This document shows positions 27,901 to 35,559 of a stretch of DNA of 64,000 bases, piece by piece. The notes below the pieces were generated by a model that did no database searches, was not told the origin of the DNA, and worked only from the letters and a program-made list of their open reading frames with translations. Both the position numbers and the translations under genes were made by a program. Every line of letters starts with the position of its first letter. Within the stretch, counting starts at the first letter, position 1. Source of the DNA: Nitrospira sp. CR1.1 (GTDB taxonomy: Bacteria; Nitrospirota; Nitrospiria; Nitrospirales; Nitrospiraceae); assembly GCA_014055465.1 (NCBI GenBank), contig WIAF01000007.1, positions 124,001 through 188,000 of the forward strand, in the 5' to 3' direction.

Positions 27901-28376
27901 TGGCCCTTCTGGATGGTGGCCTCACGGATCAGCAGGAGGCGGCTGAACATCTGGTAGGCCGACTCGTCCTTCGCCGCCGAGGGCAGGCCCGCCAACACAT
28001 TCCAATGTCCGGAGCGGTTTCGAACCAGCGTCACGGTGGGTTCGTTGAGAAAGATGCGTTTCGCGACAACCTGCTTCTTCAGCAGCGGCAGCAACCGCAG
28101 GACGATATCGATTTCCTTGGCGGAAAACACGACGTGCGTCGGATCATCATGGCCGTAAATGTCGACGTTGGTGAGTTCCAGGCGAAGGCTGGGCAGCACC
28201 ACGAGTTTGATGCGATCGACTTCGATTTTACGGCGAAGGCTGGTTTCGAGTTGCTGCAGGAAGAAGTTTTTGAGAATGTCGACGCCGAACAACTCGCGCG
28301 AATAGAAGAGGAGCAGAACCCCCGCGACCACCAGGCCGAGCAGCGACAGCACCACCGTGCGGGGACGAACCCTCAC
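24963..28376 (-). CDS. Large AsmA-like envelope protein
   Basis: 1137 residues. One N-terminal membrane anchor (VVLSLLGLVVAGVLLLFYSREL) is followed by an AsmA N-terminal domain (KIEVDRIKLVVLPSLRLELTNVDI), a long beta-rich middle and an AsmA-like C-terminal region (TGALRGHGRNPHGLLPTLNG, then the ISAVGTYDMPTDQLDM type). Such proteins bridge the envelope and are linked to lipid transport and outer-membrane homeostasis. The tail is Pro/Ala-rich. The start is GTG, with AGGAGG about 5 nt upstream; a repeat element ends right beside this ribosome site. Confidence 0.88.
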   Translation of the reverse strand: MRVRPRTVVLSLLGLVVAGVLLLFYSRELFGVDILKNFFLQQLETSLRRKIEVDRIKLVVLPSLRLELTNVDIYGHDDPTHVVFSAKEIDIVLRLLPLLKKQVVAKRIFLNEPTVTLVRNRSGHWNVLAGLPSAAKDESAYQMFSRLLLIREATIQKGHITVTDEARPDGVRTTQLETVEMALKVYPGKGQGDLHISAALPTNGAPSSFSLTGTISLSESSSTLAAEEPYSVRPAFQFDGEIDTTNLRLREAADFFGPRPVPPQLQGGASLHSRIRVAPGVAGYDVVLTEIAANVDELAVTGKANLAGLLTSQPTFSITFAAPSIDLRSLFTRIPAQWIHPQLPAIVEQRQLGGTVEILSATLTGATAPSPQLSLTGDFRIDKGMALIGNDRVPTQNLAATVSVEPGRIRVGKVTGAYGTLQITDGKALVSFLDEGPWMELDVSGDMTAADLVKFLTKTIRADKLTSLLAQSRDIEGQTHPTFRLVGPLDKPEGITFAGGEVLAEQVSLMNPSLPQRLTAMHGRIVFSQTGGAQFDQVTANLGEAQLQFNGMISGGTPSVFQDFVIRAKGSASQLRQMISAGTFPDDLLYGMVNARVQLSGPSGAPHLRGEIGLNEAKLVLPTLGEKPLGSPASLELDADVTKGIGLVISRLELVVPPLRLPLKGRITLGDQFTIDASLATGTVSVSSLPDWVYRSGFEAGNLEVSMDVKGSDAEWKNWRTGGWLALTNGLMTLKGVDGAVEDIYLRLKFSKNIADIKQLSFRIKDSDVSLSGALKNWTTKPVIAVKIESAQMDLDLLIPKGHRSPIREFLETLASTSQVSATATIEKGLYKQLRFGGLSGRLTIQDGMLDLDRVVAQSGTGHAAGRMVVRLPKGEPAETETSVRMTGIPAETVLQLLGAREQPVTGDMKLTGALRGHGRNPHGLLPTLNGKVELVLQDGRILKAEKRAIWKILSILNLPAVLQGKVDLEKDGLQYNRASATLTVQNGLVKTQNIILDSAVLKISAVGTYDMPTDQLDMIWAVSPFGSYSQFLKSIPLFGRLVAGDRKGLATALFQVKGSIDDPQVTYLPMKSFTTGLTGVAQLAFDLLKNTVMLPIDILTPHEEKEPLFDPSLEIQTPPSAPPPVEVPTAPAPAAP

Positions 28377-28386
28377 TGACCCTCCT

Positions 28387-28594
28387 CTAGCAGGCTGCGG
28401 AAAAACTCATTTTTTGCACGCGACGCCGCGATCAGGTCACGTGGCGTGTTGGTATCAGGATAGTACGCAGGATGCGCAAAAAGGCCATCCAGCAAGGCCG
28501 CAGTGCGTGAAGCGGCGAATCGTGCTCTTGTCGTACGTTGAGCCGCTGAACGATGCGAGAACGCCGCTGGTGGACTTTTTCTGCATCCTGCTAG
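28387..28594. repeat. Inverted-repeat-bounded dispersed element, copy 1
   Basis: 208 bp bounded by CTAGCAGGCTGCGGAAAAAC and, inverted, CTAGCAGGATGCAGAAAAAG (17 of 20 agree). Inside is the family core AGCAAGGCCGCAG, followed later by TACGTTGAG and GCGAGAACG. It starts 11 bp upstream of the AsmA-like GTG, next to its Shine-Dalgarno. The remainder to 28852 holds no gene I can support, only the promoter-like TATAAT below. Confidence 0.7.
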
Positions 28595-28806
28595 GTAGAA
28601 CAAGAATGCAGTGTACTGGATGCATGCGCGGGAAATCCATACACGGGCGTGCTTCGGAGTCGTACACCGTGCAAGGTCACACGGTAGAGGACCGTATCTC
28701 GTCTCTCGTGAAGCGGCTCTCGTTTGGGATCGGACATGATGGCCACTGAACAAACGACGATTAGGAGGCCTCGCAAATAACTTTCGTCGGTGAATGCTCG
28801 CCAGTC

Positions 28807-28812
28807 TATAAT
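28807..28812 (+). promoter_or_regulatory. Candidate -10 box for the MFS gene
   Basis: A perfect TATAAT lies 40 bp upstream of the chosen GTG start; the -35 region (TTCGTC with 18-nt spacing) is poor. It argues that translation starts downstream of 28812. Confidence 0.4.
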
Positions 28813-28852
28813 GCGCCGGCTGACGGATGGCGGGACACTGGGAGAATCACGA

Positions 28853-30097
28853 GTGGGGGCTGACACATCGACGACACGGCCGCGCTGGGGCATTCTCGCC
28901 CTGTTGTTCGCGATCAGCGCGGTGACCTACATGGACCGGGTCAACATTTCCGTCACCGCCCGGCAGATGATGCCCGCCTACGGGCTCACCGGTCAGGACA
29001 TGGGCTACGTGTTCTCCGCGTTTGTCTTCGGCTACGCGCTGTGCCAGATCCCAGGCGGCCGCCTGGGCGATCGTTGGGGGGCGCGGGTGGTGTTGGCCTG
29101 CGCGTTGGTCTGGTGGTCGCTCTGCACGGTCTTGACCGCCGTGGTCGCCACCCTGCCGCTAGCCACCGTGGTTGGTACTGTCGGAGCGCTGGTCATCGTG
29201 CGGTTCCTCCTGGGCGTGGGCGAGTCGGTGGCCCTGCCGAATTTCAATCGCGCCGTGGCCGACTGGATGCCGCCAGGCCAACGTGGGCTCGGCATCGGCA
29301 TTGCCATCGGCGGCATCGGCATCGGCGCGGCGGTTACGCCTCCCCTCGCCTCCTGGGTCATGGTGAACTATCACTGGCAATCGGTGTTCTATCTTTCGGC
29401 TTTGATCGGCCTGGTGGTGGCGATCCTGTGGGTGTTGTGCTCGCGGGATGGGCGGAGCGGAGGCTCAGCACCGGCTGCGACCATCTCCACCCCGGTGCCC
29501 TGGCGGCACGTTCTGCGCTCTCGGTCTCTCTGGTGGCTCGTCGCGAGTTATTCGTGTCTCGGCTATGTCGCCTATATCTACATGAGCTGGTTTTATCTCT
29601 ATCTGGTGAACGTGCGCGGGATTGATCTTTTGCGCGGCGGCTGGCTGGCGGCGGGTCCCTTTCTCGCCATCTTGCTATTTTGCCCGCTTGGCGGATTGAT
29701 TACGGACAGGCTGGTGCCCCGCCTCGGGTTGCGCAAGGCCCGCCTCTCAATCGGCATGCTCGGCATGGCATTGGCCGGTGGATTGATTGCGGTCGGGGCT
29801 TGGGTGGAATCGCAGACCATGGCAATCGTGTGTCTCTCGCTCGGCGCAGGTTGGCTCTATTTCACCGTCGGCGCCTATTGGAGCGTGACGACTGATTTGT
29901 CCAAAACCCATGCGGGAACTTTGTCGGGGGTGATGAATACGGGGGCCAATGTGGGCGGCGTGATTTCGCCCAGCCTCACCCCCTGGCTCGCCGACCATTG
30001 GGGATGGACGGCATCATTGTTGGTAGCCGCAGTGATTGCACTCTGCGGAGGGCTCATGTGGATGAAGGTAGATCCGGAGGAAGGGCTGAGGGAGTGA
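28853..30097 (+). CDS. MFS transporter, anion:cation symporter type
   Basis: About 414 residues with 12 hydrophobic segments. The segment after helix 2 reads GGRLGDRWGARVV, the MFS inter-helix motif, and the N terminus has YMDRVNISVTARQM, typical of the ACS/phthalate-hexuronate-permease group that carries organic anions. Substrate unknown. The GTG at 28853 has GGGAG 8 nt upstream and starts just before helix 1. An in-frame GTG at 28790 lies upstream of a TATAAT and would add an atypical polar tail. Confidence 0.88.
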   Translation: MGADTSTTRPRWGILALLFAISAVTYMDRVNISVTARQMMPAYGLTGQDMGYVFSAFVFGYALCQIPGGRLGDRWGARVVLACALVWWSLCTVLTAVVATLPLATVVGTVGALVIVRFLLGVGESVALPNFNRAVADWMPPGQRGLGIGIAIGGIGIGAAVTPPLASWVMVNYHWQSVFYLSALIGLVVAILWVLCSRDGRSGGSAPAATISTPVPWRHVLRSRSLWWLVASYSCLGYVAYIYMSWFYLYLVNVRGIDLLRGGWLAAGPFLAILLFCPLGGLITDRLVPRLGLRKARLSIGMLGMALAGGLIAVGAWVESQTMAIVCLSLGAGWLYFTVGAYWSVTTDLSKTHAGTLSGVMNTGANVGGVISPSLTPWLADHWGWTASLLVAAVIALCGGLMWMKVDPEEGLRE

Positions 30098-30173
30098 GGC
30101 GCTGAAGCCGAGTAACGCAGGAGAAAGAAGCTCAATTGTTTCTTTGTCCGCGAATGCAAAGCGTGAGCTGCTA

Positions 30174-31148
30174 TCAGACCGGCAAATCCAATCGCTCCCA
30201 ACGGATGGTCAGTGATGGTCGATCTATTGAGAAGTATATGGATTCGGCCTTACCGAGAACCTTGTCTTTGGCGACATAGCCCCAGAATCTGCTATCCAGG
30301 CTGCTCTCACGATTGTCACCCAGCACAAAGTATGCGTTGGGCGGAACAGTCGCGGCATGCAAATTATCTCGAGGGTTGTCCGCCAGAATGTTGTTATCGG
30401 TATGCTGAATGTACCTCTCGGCAAAAGGGACACCATTCAAATACATCGATTGATTGCGCAGCTCCACGATGTCACCAGGAAGTCCGACGATTCGTTTGAC
30501 GAAGAGTTTTGATTCGTCCTCAGGATATCTAAACACGATGACGTCACCACGCTGTGGCGTGGTATCCGAATAGGCTCGTTTGTTGACAAGGACATGGTCC
30601 CCCGGCATCAAAGTGGGGAGCATGGCTCCGCTTGGAATGTGAAAGCTTTGCGACCAGGATCGGGCCTCAGTCGTCAGGTCTTGACCAGCCTTCTCCCAGA
30701 ATATTAAACGAGCGGTGTGCAATCTCGCCTTTTCTGGTCGATCCCTTACGTCATGATAGCGGTCGATGATCTTCTGCGCGTCATTTCTGCTGAAGGACGA
30801 TTCATAGTGTGTGGCTAATCGAGTCTCCAAGAAGCCTGACGGCGCCAGATCGACCAACATGTATTTGATCGCCTTCAGCAAGGATTGCTTGATGCGTTTG
30901 AGTTCGAGAGTGGTCAACGTGTTCGCGAGGCCCGCTTTTATTTGCAGCATCGTGCTGAGGTCCGCGACGTCGATTGAGTTGTCGAGAGCCTCCGTCAGCG
31001 CTCCACTCGCAAGGTCGCGTCGAGCCAATTCGTGAAACACCTCCGATACACGATCCGGTATAGCAGTGACTGTATCTGTGCGGCCGTACGCCTCAGGCAC
31101 AAGGACGGTATCGGCATGAATCGAAAACGTGAATGCCAAGGTCATCAT
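30174..31148 (-). CDS. Signal peptidase I-like protein lacking the nucleophile Ser
   Basis: 324 residues. The C-terminal half is an S26 signal peptidase: the box B-like HIPSGAMLPTLMPGDHVLVNK, RGDVIVFRYP, LFVKRIVGLPGD with the catalytic-base Lys, and GDNRESSLDSRFWG. In LepB the nucleophile is the Ser before Met (SGSM); here that codon (30626-30624) is GCC, Ala. The first 165 residues are a helical region not seen in normal LepB, preceded by a signal-like segment. An AAGGAGG sits 5 nt before an in-frame CTG at 31172, a possible start 8 codons upstream. Confidence 0.8.
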   Translation of the reverse strand: MMTLAFTFSIHADTVLVPEAYGRTDTVTAIPDRVSEVFHELARRDLASGALTEALDNSIDVADLSTMLQIKAGLANTLTTLELKRIKQSLLKAIKYMLVDLAPSGFLETRLATHYESSFSRNDAQKIIDRYHDVRDRPEKARLHTARLIFWEKAGQDLTTEARSWSQSFHIPSGAMLPTLMPGDHVLVNKRAYSDTTPQRGDVIVFRYPEDESKLFVKRIVGLPGDIVELRNQSMYLNGVPFAERYIQHTDNNILADNPRDNLHAATVPPNAYFVLGDNRESSLDSRFWGYVAKDKVLGKAESIYFSIDRPSLTIRWERLDLPV

Positions 31149-31252
31149 GGCGGAAAGTTGTAACGATCCCAGAGTGCCCTCCTTGTCTGTTCACCTAGGG
31201 TCAGCGTAGCCGCTGATCGTGACATGTGTGATCACGAAAGGAAAAATAGTCG

Positions 31253-31270
31253 TTTCTCGTGGGCGAGAAA
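31253..31270 (-). terminator. Weak terminator-like hairpin after the metallo-beta-lactamase gene
   Basis: TTTCTCG and CGAGAAA pair exactly across a 4-nt loop, about 42 bp past the stop. A run of five T follows 7 nt later on the minus strand, further away than in a good intrinsic terminator. Confidence 0.3.
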
Positions 31271-31311
31271 GGAAAGTGGTTCGTCCGTTGGGCCTGCGCA
31301 ACTCCAGCCGA

Positions 31312-32841
31312 TCACGCCCGATTCACTTCGGCCGGTTGCGGCACGCCGGACGAATCCAATTGGTAAGCGTAGGCTTCTTTCATTTGCACGTTGCCGCTGT
31401 CGGTGTAGACGAACAGGCGGTGGCCGTCGGTGCGGGTTTTGACGAGGCCATAGGCCGTGCGGCTGAAGCCATAGAAGGGCCCGCGTTTCTTGGCGGCATT
31501 GTCATCCTTGAGGCGGCAAGGGCCTTCGGTTTGGAAAAAGGCCACCAGTTCGGTGACGAAGATGAGCGGCTCCGGCACGCGCGACCATTTGCCCAGGGCA
31601 CCCATGAGGGTGGCGCGGGGATGGATGTATTCTTTGCGCGCGTTTTCGTCGCCGCTGGAGACCACGCTCACGATGGGCGACACGGCCTGAATGAATGCGC
31701 CGGAAAAATCGGCCGAGCCATGGTGCGGCACCTTGAAGACTTCGGATCGCAGATTGAGCGTACCCTTGTTGTGTTCGCGGGCGAGGAAGCGGCTGGCCTC
31801 GTCGTTCAGATCGCCCGAAAAGAGAAAACTGAACCCGCCGTAACTCAACCGGAGCACAATCGAATGACCGTTGATGGTATGGGAGGCGGAATGGCCGGTG
31901 AAGCCTTCATCGCTGTCGTTGAACGAGTCATGGCCGATGCGCGGTCCCTTTGGTGGCTCACCGAGAAAACGCAGTGCCGGTTGTCCTTCCACCTGTGTGG
32001 TGATCGGGCCCAACACCTCGATATGCATGTCGGTTCGATTGAAAAACTCAAAGGCCTGGTTGTCGCCGAGTTGCAGGCGGCGGAAACTGACCGGGCTGCG
32101 GCTGTTGTAGGTGGCGAGGGTCTGTTTCCATTCCCTGAACGGCTCGTTCATCTGGTTGTCGTCCACGTCGAGCAGATTCTCTTCAAGGCCGGTGAGGTAC
32201 AGTTGCCCGTCCACCGTCTTGGCCGGCCCGAGGAGTTTGGTATCCGGCACGTTTTTATTGTTCATTCTGGACGGACGTTTGACGAGGCCGTTGTGATAGA
32301 CGCGCTGCGGTTGCATGAAGAGCTGTTTGCGTTTGACCTTGTTGGTCTCAGATTTGAGGATCTCCGTGAGGCCAGCGAAGTGGTCCGCGTCGCCGTGGGT
32401 GACGACAATGCAGTCGATCTGCTTCGGGTGGTCGGCGCTGGTATTGCGGAAGCGCCCGGCGAGATAACGCGCGAACATCTGGTTGTCGCCCCCGTCGATG
32501 AGGAGGACTTTGCCGTCCGGCGATTCGATGACCATGCCGTCGCCCTGTTGGACATCGACGAAGTTGACCTTCAGCACCTTGTTGTCGGCGACAGGACGGA
32601 CCAGATCGGCCACCTTGATGCCGGAGGATTTGGTCGGTTCAATGTAGCCGGTGACGGATTCGGGAAGGATGCTGCCGTCGGGTTTTTCGCGAAAGACGGT
32701 GATGCTGACCTCGAGGTACGTCGCTGTCTGCTTCACCACGGTGATGTCGTCGCCCCAGGCGATCGTGCGAATGTACTGTTTGCGGCCCCGCTCTTCCCAC
32801 ACATCGGCAAGATCGACATTGAGCACGGCTTGATCTGGCAT
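31312..32841 (-). CDS. ComEC-like metallo-beta-lactamase-fold hydrolase, no membrane domain
   Basis: 509 residues from the ATG giving MPDQAVLNVDLADVW, with GGAAGG upstream. After an N-terminal domain of about 85 residues comes the metallo-beta-lactamase fold: VNFVDVQQGDGMVI and VLLIDGGDN, the metal motif THGDADHFAGL, FLFSGDLNDEAS and VFKVPHHGSADFSGAF. This order matches the C-terminal domain of ComEC, but no transmembrane competence domain is present and there is no signal peptide. Substrate unknown, perhaps nucleic acid or a phosphodiester. The C-terminal third (FYGFSRTAYGLVKTRTDGHR) is unassigned. Confidence 0.8.
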   Translation of the reverse strand: MPDQAVLNVDLADVWEERGRKQYIRTIAWGDDITVVKQTATYLEVSITVFREKPDGSILPESVTGYIEPTKSSGIKVADLVRPVADNKVLKVNFVDVQQGDGMVIESPDGKVLLIDGGDNQMFARYLAGRFRNTSADHPKQIDCIVVTHGDADHFAGLTEILKSETNKVKRKQLFMQPQRVYHNGLVKRPSRMNNKNVPDTKLLGPAKTVDGQLYLTGLEENLLDVDDNQMNEPFREWKQTLATYNSRSPVSFRRLQLGDNQAFEFFNRTDMHIEVLGPITTQVEGQPALRFLGEPPKGPRIGHDSFNDSDEGFTGHSASHTINGHSIVLRLSYGGFSFLFSGDLNDEASRFLAREHNKGTLNLRSEVFKVPHHGSADFSGAFIQAVSPIVSVVSSGDENARKEYIHPRATLMGALGKWSRVPEPLIFVTELVAFFQTEGPCRLKDDNAAKKRGPFYGFSRTAYGLVKTRTDGHRLFVYTDSGNVQMKEAYAYQLDSSGVPQPAEVNRA

Positions 32842-32860
32842 CGCATCTTCCTTCCCCGTC

Positions 32861-32982
32861 AGGCTGTTGGAATGACCTCCGGCGGCGTGCTCGGTCGCTC
32901 CTCTCCCAGCGACGTACCGCAAGGGTGCGTCGCAGTCGCCGATCTTCTTGCGGCCTTGCCGGACCGTCACTCTGAGCAGTCT
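32861..32982. repeat. Dispersed element, degenerate copy 2
   Basis: About 122 bp between the metallo-beta-lactamase gene and the cyclophilin gene. It has the family order AGGCTG ... CTCGGTCGCTC ... CGACGTACC ... CTTGCGGCCTTGCCGGAC ... AGCAGTCT, with imperfect ends. The rest of the gap (32983-33126) shows nothing I can name. Confidence 0.5.
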
Positions 32983-33126
32983 GCACACATTGTGGCGGCC
33001 GGTTTCACGCCATTGCCCTCTTAACGGTGACCCGACGATTTCGGCGACAGAATACGCCGTTCATCGGGAGAAATCACGCGATCCGCCCCCTTGCCGATGG
33101 AATCTCCCGCCTGGTACATTTGCGCC

Positions 33127-33648
33127 ATGACCATGCAATTCCAGAAAAAAGATCCCCGTGCCACGATCAGCACCCCGTTCGGCGACATCCGGATTCGGTT
33201 TTACCCGGACGACGCCCCCCGTCACGTGGAGAACTTCATCAACCTGGCCAAGATGGGCTTTTACGACGACACCACCTTTCATCGTGTGGTGCCGGGCTTC
33301 ATCATTCAAGGCGGCGACCCGTTGAGCAAGACGCCGGATCGCCTGCTGCACGGCACGGGTGGCCCCGGCTATTTCCTCAATCCCGAGACGAACGACCGGC
33401 CCCATAAGCGCGGCGCGATCTCGATGGCGAAGATGCCCCGCGACGGCAATAGCACGCGCGACTTCAACGACAACGGTTCTCAGTTTTTCATTTCCCTTGA
33501 GGACAACGGCGGGCTCGACCGGCGCTATTCGATTTTCGGCGAAATCATCCGGGGCATCGAAGTCATCGACATGATCGCCAAGATGCCGCGCGACGAGCGC
33601 GACAATCCGCTGGAGCCGATTCGCATGAAGGTGACGGTCAAGGAATAG
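33127..33648 (+). CDS. Cyclophilin-type peptidyl-prolyl isomerase
   Basis: 173 residues with a single cyclophilin domain and no signal peptide, so cytosolic. Active-site segments are FHRVVPGFIIQGGDP (catalytic Arg), GAISMAKM, NDNGSQFFISL and YSIFGEIIRG. It speeds proline isomerisation during folding. The start at 33127 (MTMQFQKKDPRATIST) fits the family; frames opening at 33091 add an unlikely leader. No strong Shine-Dalgarno is seen. Confidence 0.92.
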   Translation: MTMQFQKKDPRATISTPFGDIRIRFYPDDAPRHVENFINLAKMGFYDDTTFHRVVPGFIIQGGDPLSKTPDRLLHGTGGPGYFLNPETNDRPHKRGAISMAKMPRDGNSTRDFNDNGSQFFISLEDNGGLDRRYSIFGEIIRGIEVIDMIAKMPRDERDNPLEPIRMKVTVKE

Positions 33649-33735
33649 TCGTGTCATGTTCCGTTTTCGGTGTTTGCGACCTTCCGGCATCCTCGCAAGT
33701 TCTCTGGAAAACGCGATTGTGCTAGACTTCGCCGC

Positions 33736-34071
33736 ATGAACACCCCCGATCACCCCTTCTCCTGTTCCCTGAAGCTCCTTCCTGCCTATCTGAATACAGA
33801 TTCCATCGCTGAAGCTCTGAAGACTCCGCGCGGGCGTCGCATTCTGTGGCTTGAGATTGTGGTGAACGACCAACCGGATTGGTCGGCCTGGCGGATAGAT
33901 CCTGAATTTGAAGCGGTCTATCGAAATGCTTGTCGCTGGTATACCCAGTATCGTCGTTTGATCACGTTTTTGTTTAACCGGGCTCCCCTCCCTGATGATT
34001 CAGGCCCGATCGATTTTCGAGATTATCGAACTTTTGCAGAGGCCCTTCAATTTGCCTACCATCACCGCTGA
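33736..34071 (+). CDS. Small protein of unknown function, first of an NTase-linked pair
   Basis: 111 residues rich in Trp, Tyr, Arg and Pro (ILWLEIVVNDQPDWSAWRID, NACRWYTQYRRLITFLF). No signal peptide and no family that I recognise. Its 3' end overlaps or abuts the following nucleotidyltransferase-like gene, the arrangement of toxin-antitoxin or other two-gene modules. Its role as partner is an inference. Confidence 0.6.
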   Translation: MNTPDHPFSCSLKLLPAYLNTDSIAEALKTPRGRRILWLEIVVNDQPDWSAWRIDPEFEAVYRNACRWYTQYRRLITFLFNRAPLPDDSGPIDFRDYRTFAEALQFAYHHR

Positions 34072-34582
34072 CCGCCTCCTTGCCTTATTGGAGCAATTTG
34101 TCAAAACGACCGGAAAGCCGGTCGACTTGCTGCTTGTCGGCGCGCTCGCGATGCAATGTTATGGTCTGCGCGAACGCTACACGAATGACGTGGACGGCGA
34201 ACTGACCGGTCCGCTCGAGCCGCTTGTCACATTTTTGACTGGTGAAGGTGTGCCGGCAGATCTCACGCAGGATATTTCAGGCTGGTCCATTGTGGCGATG
34301 CCGCCAGGATATCGAGATCGTGCCACAGAGCTTGTCTCACATCCGGGTCTGCGCATCCGTTTGCTGGAGCCGGTGGATTTTGTCATCGCAAAACTTCGAC
34401 GAGGCATTGAGCTTGATTTGGACGATGCGCTGTATGTGGTGCGCCGGTTTCAGATTTCACGAGGTGCCGTAGAACAAGCTGCGGCCGCGGCTATCGCTGC
34501 CTCTCCCCAGGACACTGCACTCTTTTTATTCAGGAAAACAGTGGAATTGTTCTGTCGGCAACTCCCAGAGCCGACTGCATAA
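34052..34582 (+). CDS. DUF6036/AbiEii-like nucleotidyltransferase-fold protein
   Basis: About 176 residues. The motif LLLVGALAMQCYGLRERYTNDVDGEL has the G-A-L-A helix followed by DxD, as in the minimal nucleotidyltransferase superfamily that includes AbiEii toxins and DUF6036 proteins. EPVDFVIAKLRRG and LDDALYVVRRF match the later part of such domains. The start is uncertain: TTG at 34052 has AGAGG 7 nt upstream; an ATG at 33995 would overlap the preceding gene by 77 nt. It may be the enzyme half of a two-gene stress or defence module. Confidence 0.7.
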   Translation: MPTITADRLLALLEQFVKTTGKPVDLLLVGALAMQCYGLRERYTNDVDGELTGPLEPLVTFLTGEGVPADLTQDISGWSIVAMPPGYRDRATELVSHPGLRIRLLEPVDFVIAKLRRGIELDLDDALYVVRRFQISRGAVEQAAAAAIAASPQDTALFLFRKTVELFCRQLPEPTA

Positions 34583-34628
34583 TTCCTGTGCGTTGACCAT
34601 CTGTGCTCGGCCTTAGGCAGGGGGCTCC

Positions 34629-35015
34629 ATGACAAGGTTACGACTGGTTGCCCTCAATGGCATGCTCCTGCTTACTATCTTTCTGTCGGCCTGCGATGGC
34701 CATCGACAGCGCCTGATGACGGAGCAATATCCTTCCTATCCGGAAAGTGTGCGCTGGGCGATCGATAAGGGAAACGTGCTGCGCGGGATGACCCAGGATC
34801 AGGTCTACCTGGCTCTCGGCTCCCCGGTGTGCAAGAAGGACGTGGAGGACGAGGGGCGGACCGTGACGGTCTGGCTCTACCCGCCGATCGGACGCAACGC
34901 CTGTATCACCAGCGCCTTCCGTGTCTACTTCGAACAAGGCGCCGTCACCACCTGGGATCGCTACACTACACCGACCAGATATACCGATCCGGCCGACGGC
35001 GTACCCGCCTATTAG
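34629..35015 (+). CDS. Small lipoprotein, BamE/SmpA-like pattern
   Basis: 128 residues with a signal peptide and lipobox (LLLTIFLSAC). The mature part has NVLRGMTQDQVYLALGSPV, the GMT...V...LG.P pattern typical of SmpA/OmlA (BamE) domains, then a beta strand pair and a Tyr-rich tail. BamE family members attach to the outer-membrane assembly machine, but many unrelated lipoproteins share this fold. It stands alone in an otherwise accessory region. Bases 35016-35208 downstream hold no supportable gene. Confidence 0.7.
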   Translation: MTRLRLVALNGMLLLTIFLSACDGHRQRLMTEQYPSYPESVRWAIDKGNVLRGMTQDQVYLALGSPVCKKDVEDEGRTVTVWLYPPIGRNACITSAFRVYFEQGAVTTWDRYTTPTRYTDPADGVPAY

Positions 35016-35208
35016 CCTGCATTCTTCATGAACGCCTCTGCTGCACCGCAGATTCGCAGCTGCGACAAGCCTGTCGGCGGGCGGGCTCGCCGTTCGGTCG
35101 GGCGACATCCCGTTCAAGGATGCCTTCCTCCCTCACGACTCCGCGCGCCCGTCTCGCTTTGGGACTCCGCGATTTCGCGACGCCCCGTCATGAATAACGC
35201 GGGCTATC

Positions 35209-35411
35209 AGGCTGCTCACAAAGGCCAGCCAGTGGCGTTCTCGGTCGCTCGTCTCCCTGCGACGTCCAAGTGCTAATACGGGTATCCTGGTGGGGTGTAT
35301 CCGTTCGCCGGGAGCATCTAATTCGGCGAACGGGTCAAACGAAGTTTGGTTTGCACCGCCTCAGCCGCCGTGCTTCCCGCGGTCTTGCTGGCCGGCCTTT
35401 TTGAACAGCCT
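35209..35411. repeat. Dispersed element, copy 3
   Basis: 203 bp bounded by AGGCTGCTCACAAAGGCCAG and, inverted, AGGCTGTTCAAAAAGGCCGG (16 of 20 agree). The left part has GGCGTTCTCGGTCGCTC and the right part GCGGTCTTGCTGGCCGG, the two ends of the family consensus; about 120 bp between them is unrelated, as if inserted. Confidence 0.65.
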
Positions 35412-35498
35412 GTAGCCGGGGATCGCCCGCGTCAAACGTAAATCCTTCCTGCCTTCCCTGAAGCCTCCTCCGACATTCATTGGGCATAGCCTGACAGT

Positions 35499-35536
35499 TT
35501 GACGACTAAGGCGTATGACGATACGATGATCGATCA
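35499..35536 (+). promoter_or_regulatory. vapBC promoter with adjacent palindrome
   Basis: TTGACG (35499-35504), a 17-nt spacer and TACGAT (35522-35527) form a fair sigma70 promoter. The 10-bp palindrome TGATCGATCA (35527-35536) starts on the last base of the -10 box, where an antitoxin operator would be expected. AAGGAGG follows at 35546-35552. Confidence 0.6.
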
Positions 35537-35559
35537 CGTAGTGGTAAGGAGGTCTCCAC

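Noticed and set aside
28357-28749. Open frames through the repeat element upstream of the MFS gene
   Set aside because: They cross an inverted-repeat element, have no ribosome site and show biased, motif-free translations.
31219-33024. Open frame of 601 codons on the plus strand
   Set aside because: Antisense to the metallo-beta-lactamase-fold gene, which carries clear metal motifs; the plus frame has none.
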